DNA from: Desulfotignum sp. | Lineage (GTDB): Bacteria > Desulfobacterota > Desulfobacteria > Desulfobacterales > Desulfobacteraceae | Length of the DNA stretch: 60,388 bases | Reading direction: 5' to 3' | Assembly (NCBI GenBank): GCA_011390335.1 | Contig: JAABSO010000026.1 | Span: 1 to 60,388, forward strand | Part shown: one piece after another, positions 56,484-60,388 of the stretch | Position numbering within the stretch: the first letter of the stretch is position 1 | Layout of the letters: every line of letters starts with the position of its first letter | Notes under the pieces: generated by a model | The model's database searches: none | What the model saw: the letters and a program-made list of their open reading frames with translations, nothing else | What the model was told of the DNA's origin: nothing | Position numbers and translations under genes: made by a program

Positions 56484-57171
56484 GTCCGCCTCCTTTTAAT
56501 TTATGTGAAATTAACACATACATGGCCATAACAGCGTTTACTATGTCAATCAATCCAGCAGGTCCAAAACTGTTACAGCAAAACATATGCCGCATTCACA
56601 GAGAAAAGGACACGGTTGACACACCAGGGGGAAACCGGTCCACAACTGCGGGCCCTGTAAGAAAAAAAACACGCAACCGGCCCGGTTAAACAGGTACCGG
56701 CCAAGGATACCATCCAATGCATAAATGTCCACGAAAAATTTCAATGAACAAGATTCTGTCAATCGGCAGTGGACTGCAAGGGGACCGGCTACCCGGTACG
56801 CCAGAGGTCACCCGTATTAAAAAAAATGGGGGTGACTGCTCTGATCTCCTCTAAAAAGACCGTCCCTATAAACCCGGTAAAATGGTGCTCTGGGCATCCC
56901 TGGCCGGGTTCAACAAAGGGGCGGGCGGTGGCTACGGTCCCGTGGTCACCGTCGGGGGGCTTCTATAAAAGCCGGAGATGGCATTTATAATTGTTTTTAA
57001 GGCCTTGGTACGAATTATGAATATGTTATCTTAAAAAAGCTCCAGCATATCGTTTGTTCTGATTTTGGGATGGAAAAAATACAGAAGTTGTAATGGTTTG
57101 GTCCTGAAAAAAATATCCGGATTCTTATGGTATTGGTCAGCCAGTAACTTTAATAAAAAAAAGGAAATTCC
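56484..57171. other. Non-coding stretch, 688 bp
   Basis: No gene is supported on either strand; open frames are short and lack homology or ribosome sites. One inverted repeat (GTCACCC near 56808 with GGGTGAC near 56831) is seen. Probably eroded accessory sequence. Confidence 0.5.
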
Positions 57172-57405
57172 ATGTTGCCAAAAAAATATATAAAACGATG
57201 TCCACTGGATAGAAGAGCGTCTTTAAATCGAAGAATAGTAAATCTTGGATATCCAGGCAAAGAGCAAAGAATGGGAAAAGACAGACGGAAGGGCTGGGAC
57301 GACAGATTAGAATGGACTTCATTAGACCGGAGACCTTCTTTGGGGGACGCGAATTTAATTTCCAGCCATTTTCAGGAATTTCTTCCCTGCTATTTTATAG
57401 GGTAA
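57172..57405 (+). CDS. Small Arg-rich protein with repeated DRR motifs, unknown
   Basis: 77 residues, strongly basic, with three RR-containing repeats: LDRRASLNRR, KDRRKGWDDR and LDRRPSL, and a middle GYPGKEQRMGKDRRK. Similar short DRR-rich proteins are common in Desulfobacterota and unassigned. AAGGAAATTCC precedes the ATG, which supports translation. No recognised domain. Confidence 0.6.
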   Translation: MLPKKYIKRCPLDRRASLNRRIVNLGYPGKEQRMGKDRRKGWDDRLEWTSLDRRPSLGDANLISSHFQEFLPCYFIG

Positions 57406-58021
57406 CACCCAGCATGAACCGGAGGACCGCCGGCATGGTCAACCGGTTCCTTCGGAAGAGTCCATTGTGTTCACCTACGGGATGATGAAAAGCCCCTGCA
57501 TGGTTGAACTGCTATCTTCGAAACTGATCCGGGAGATTCGGATTCCGTCCGATACCCAGCTTTTCTGGGCCTATGGGACGGCTTCTGGCAGTTTATCAAG
57601 AATTAAAAGGTGCCGGATAGCAGTCTGCTCCGGGATGAATATGTAACGTTTCAAAAATCATAGGATTGAACGGTATGCTAAAGAAAATGGTACTTCGGTA
57701 GCAGTATTCTCAGCCAGAAATATCAGGTACATGGAAAAAATGCCTGCTTCGGACATTAAAAGGGGCAGTCTCATATGACAGTGAAACCCACCTATGAAGA
57801 ATTGGTAAAACGGATTCAGGAACTAGGGTTAAGACACCCGGTGAACGATCCGGGTCTTTCTTGTAGATAACGTATCACCCCTGCGGGGAACCGAGTTCAT
57901 GGAAGGATGGTGCAGCCATGATAATCTTTCTGCCAAGTATCCCATAACCCGGCAAATGCAGACGGTTTTCTGGATGGCAACTGAAAATAGTATTTGGTCT
58001 TTTTCTTGCTCGGCCCGTGCA
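57406..58021. other. Decayed region with short remnants
   Basis: No intact gene. It includes an open frame 57482-57646 (MMKSPCMVELLSSKLIREIR at its start) that I cannot assign, and the truncated PAS-kinase start described separately. Confidence 0.45.
57775..57870 (+). pseudogene. Truncated start of a PAS-type sensor kinase
   Basis: A 31-codon frame beginning MTVKPTYEELVKRIQELGL with AGGGGC upstream. The KPTYEELxxRIxEL start is typical of multi-PAS histidine kinases in sulfate reducers. Homology stops after about 19 residues and a TAA follows, so only the 5' end survives. Confidence 0.5.
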
Positions 58022-59512
58022 CTAAATATCTGTCAGATCCGGCAGCATGGCCCCGGATTTCATCAGATTCCGATGCAGTTCGTAACACCGGGAAAGGTCA
58101 TGGCAGATGTGCCCCCTGGGGCTTTGTTTCAAGTAATCGGTCAGAAAGGGACGATAGGCCGGATGGGCACAGGTGTTGATGATTTTTTTGGCCCGTTCCA
58201 TGGGTCCCAGGCCCCGCAGGTCTGCCAGGCCGTGTTCCGTGACCACGATCTGCACGGAATGTTCGTTGTTGTCCACATGAGGCGTCATGGGAACTACCGA
58301 AGAGATTTTACCTCCTTTTGCCACGGACGGGGTCATGAAGATGGACAGATGGCTGTTCCGGGTAAACTCGCCACTGCCCCCTACCCCGTTCACGACATGG
58401 GTGCCGAAAACATGGGAGGAGTTGACATTGCCGTATATGTCCATTTCCAGGGCCGTGTTCATGGCAATCACGCCCAGGCGGCGGATAATGCCGGGGTGGT
58501 TGGATATCTCCTGAGGCCGCAACACGATGCGGCTTCCGAAAAAATCCATATTATCCGTGATCCGGGTCAGTTTTTCCGGCACAACAGTCAGGGCTGTGGC
58601 GGATGCTCCCAGCAGTTTGCCCTCTGACATCAGGTCCACCATGGCATCCTGGAACACCTCGGAATACATATAAAACGGCGGGATATCAGGATGATGCCCC
58701 AGCCCGGCCAGCACGGCATTGGCTGTATTGCCCACCCCGGCCTGGAACGGGAAAAATTGTTCAGGGATCCGGCCGGCCTGTTTTTCTTTCAGCAGAAACC
58801 GGATCACATGATCTGCGATCTTTCGGCTCACCACATCTTCAGACCCGAAGGCCCCCACCTGATCTGGCTGATTATTTTCAACGATTCCCACCACCTTTTT
58901 CGGGTCCACCTGGGAATAGGGCCACCCGATCCGGGTCAATGGCGTGTGCACATTGATGGGGGACCGCCGGGGAGGCGGTGGGATGATGAAAATATCCGCC
59001 AGTTCCCGCAGCCGGTGGGAGTGGTGATGGTTGATTTCGATGATCACCTTGTCAGCACAGGCCAGCCACGTGGGAGAGGCACCGATGGAAGTAGACAGGT
59101 ACACCCGCCCGTCCGGGGTGATCTCTGTGGCCTCCACAACTGCCACATTCACTTTACCAAAAAAACCGGCACTCACGGTCTGGGCCAGGTGGGACAAATG
59201 CATATCCACATATTCGACCTCCTGACGGTTGATCTGGTCCCGCAGTTCACGTCCCCCCTGATAAGGGGCCCGCCACTGAATGGCATTGGCCTTTGCCAGA
59301 TCATTATCAATATAATCTCCTGCCGATGCCCCGGTGAGCACCCTGATACGAAAATCTCTGCCCTGACTGTGTTCCGCCGCTGCATGTTCCGCCAGTATTC
59401 TGGGGACAACCTTTGCACCGCCGGCAGGGGAAAATCCGGAGAATGCGACGGTATCCCCGTTTTTGATCAATGAAAGCACCATATCTTTATCCAGAATTTC
59501 ATATTTTTTCAT
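58022..59512 (-). CDS. Acetyl-CoA hydrolase/transferase family; likely succinyl-CoA:acetate CoA-transferase
   Basis: 496 residues, class I CoA-transferase fold. Landmarks: NGDTVAFSGFSPAGGAKVVP, FPFQAGVGNTANAVLAGLG, the probable catalytic Glu in MYSEVFQDAM, and NGVGGSGEFTRNSHLSIF. Length and motifs fit succinyl-CoA:acetate CoA-transferase (AarC-like), the acetate-activating step of TCA-based acetate oxidation in Desulfobacter-type organisms. ATG 59512 is chosen because the -35/-10 promoter covers an upstream TTG. Other acyl-CoA donors or acetyl-CoA hydrolase activity are possible. Confidence 0.9.
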   Translation of the reverse strand: MKKYEILDKDMVLSLIKNGDTVAFSGFSPAGGAKVVPRILAEHAAAEHSQGRDFRIRVLTGASAGDYIDNDLAKANAIQWRAPYQGGRELRDQINRQEVEYVDMHLSHLAQTVSAGFFGKVNVAVVEATEITPDGRVYLSTSIGASPTWLACADKVIIEINHHHSHRLRELADIFIIPPPPRRSPINVHTPLTRIGWPYSQVDPKKVVGIVENNQPDQVGAFGSEDVVSRKIADHVIRFLLKEKQAGRIPEQFFPFQAGVGNTANAVLAGLGHHPDIPPFYMYSEVFQDAMVDLMSEGKLLGASATALTVVPEKLTRITDNMDFFGSRIVLRPQEISNHPGIIRRLGVIAMNTALEMDIYGNVNSSHVFGTHVVNGVGGSGEFTRNSHLSIFMTPSVAKGGKISSVVPMTPHVDNNEHSVQIVVTEHGLADLRGLGPMERAKKIINTCAHPAYRPFLTDYLKQSPRGHICHDLSRCYELHRNLMKSGAMLPDLTDI

Positions 59513-59579
59513 ATTTTTGATTCCATCCTGACTGGTTTGGTTTAACACACCTGTTTGCATTGCATGGTCCTGAGAAAAT

Positions 59580-59608
59580 AACATAGCAAGTTTTATGCCC
59601 TTTTTCAA
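59580..59608 (-). promoter_or_regulatory. Promoter of the CoA-transferase gene
   Basis: Minus strand TTGAAA (59608-59603), 17-bp spacer, TATGTT (59585-59580). Transcript start near 59573 gives a leader of about 60 nt to ATG 59512. Confidence 0.55.
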
Positions 59609-59717
59609 AACATTGCCAAACAGCCAGTCTCTTTTATTAGATGAAAGACCTGTCCGGTTCAGTATGGTACATTTTATTCTTCAATGCCGTCCGGCAGCCC
59701 CGTGTTCATAGACACTT

Positions 59718-60388
59718 TTGACCGCCATCCCTGAAATGGGCCGTGCTGAAACGATCCCTGTCCACCGGGGTTTCCGGCAGGAACCGCATTTCATCATTGC
59801 CGTACTCCGCCGGGAAGGTGATGAAAAATGGATTCTGCGGGCCACGATAAATACCCAGGCATTCCGTACCCTGGTGGAAAATGTGCGCATCGGTGAAACC
59901 GGCGAAGTCTATCTGGTCAACACCCAGGGGCTTTATCAGACTACCCCCCCGGTTCGGCGGATCCATCATGGACCCTACCGATGTGGTTGTGGAACCGTTC
60001 AAGGACACGGTTGCCGTCGATGTTTACAAAAATGCCAAGACAGACAGTTTTTCCGGCCAGGTGGTGGGAAAATTCTGGCTGACAAACCCGGAATGGCTGC
60101 TGGTGGTCAAGCAGGCCGGTGCCGAAACCTTTGAGGAGATGGACCGTGCCCGGTTTGTCAATCTCCTCTTTCTGCACCTGAGCGCTCTGAGCATTCTGGT
60201 GGCAGCTATATTCATCACCCGCCATATGGTGGGGATCATACGGAAACGGGATGAACATGCGGCCCGGTTGAACAACCAGCTGATGCAGGCCAGTAAACTG
60301 GCCTCCATCGGGGAGCTGTCCGCTGGAGTGGCCCATGAAATCAACAATCCGGTGGCCATTATCATGACCGAACGCCAGCTGGTTTTAG
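59718..60388 (+). pseudogene. dCache sensor histidine kinase, frameshifted and cut by window end
   Basis: Third kinase of the module A/B type. The frame from 59718 reads GFRQEPHFIIAVLRREGDEK, ATINTQAFRTLVENVRIGET and VYLVNTQGLYQTTP (Cache domain), then loses homology at a C7 run (59944-59950). In the frame reached by removing one C it continues FGGSIMDPTDVVVEPF, TM2 (LLFLHLSALSILVAAIFITR) and the His box ELSAGVAHEINNPVAIIM, open to the window edge. The N-terminus including TM1 is missing or scrambled upstream. A base-call error in the C-run, decay, or slippage-based switching could explain it. Confidence 0.75.

Noticed and set aside
58022..59608. Longer TTG start for the CoA-transferase
   Set aside because: The TTG coincides with the predicted -35 hexamer; the ATG at 59512 gives the family-typical length.

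Overview
The window reads as chromosome of a Gram-negative, acetate-oxidising sulfate reducer of the Desulfobacteraceae type (Desulfotignum/Desulfobacter-like). Signs are a 6S RNA beside zapA, an F1Fo operon split from its a and c subunits, an mreBCD-mrdA-rodA cluster, dense two-component signalling, SLC13 transporters, a hydrogenase-related (Ehr-like) membrane complex and a succinyl-CoA:acetate CoA-transferase-like gene. The genus is inferred from gene content, not from a search. The left edge cuts the 5' end of a 16S rRNA gene.

Layout. 0-20.7 kb is mostly housekeeping on the minus strand: 16S 5' end, tyrS, rny, 6S RNA, zapA, a ZapB-like coiled coil, a one-domain GlmU-like nucleotidyltransferase, atpF'-F-H-A-G-D-C, mreB-C-D-mrdA-rodA, and a muropeptide pair (serine hydrolase, LD-carboxypeptidase), followed by a plus-strand U32 protein. 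20.8-26.4 kb holds a beta-helix protein, a sigma-54 response regulator and histidine kinase, and two divergent DUF4168-like envelope proteins behind a good sigma-54 promoter. 26.4-33.7 kb is a six-gene complex-I/hydrogenase-4-like operon whose large subunit lacks the four Ni-binding cysteines.

33.8-53.9 kb is the most unusual part. Two related phosphorelay modules (A, 35.2-38.3 kb; B, 47.7-51.5 kb) each encode single receiver domains, a large two-TM sensor kinase, and a separate protein with a kinase-like His helix but no recognisable ATP-binding motifs (compare Spo0B/ChpT). Between them lie an SLC13 carrier, TrkA, TrkH, an NtrC-like regulator without GAFTGA, an SLC13/TrkA-C carrier, a 26-residue membrane peptide and a USP-receiver fusion. 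Module B is followed by a decayed trkH 3' end, so a Trk system probably once followed it too. A MazEF pair with frameshifted mazF and a triple-PAS protein with a His-less kinase helix complete the block, which ends at a strong terminator.

54-60.4 kb is a partly decayed accessory region: an intact PstS-like protein, a mosaic kinase/sigma-54-activator pseudogene, a Ca2+/Na+ antiporter, a small Arg-rich protein, short remnants, the CoA-transferase, and a frameshifted sensor kinase that runs off the window.

The central inference is that modules A and B are branched phosphorelays tied to ion and anion transport. None of the discrete receivers has a DNA-binding domain, so their output is unknown and may be protein-protein.
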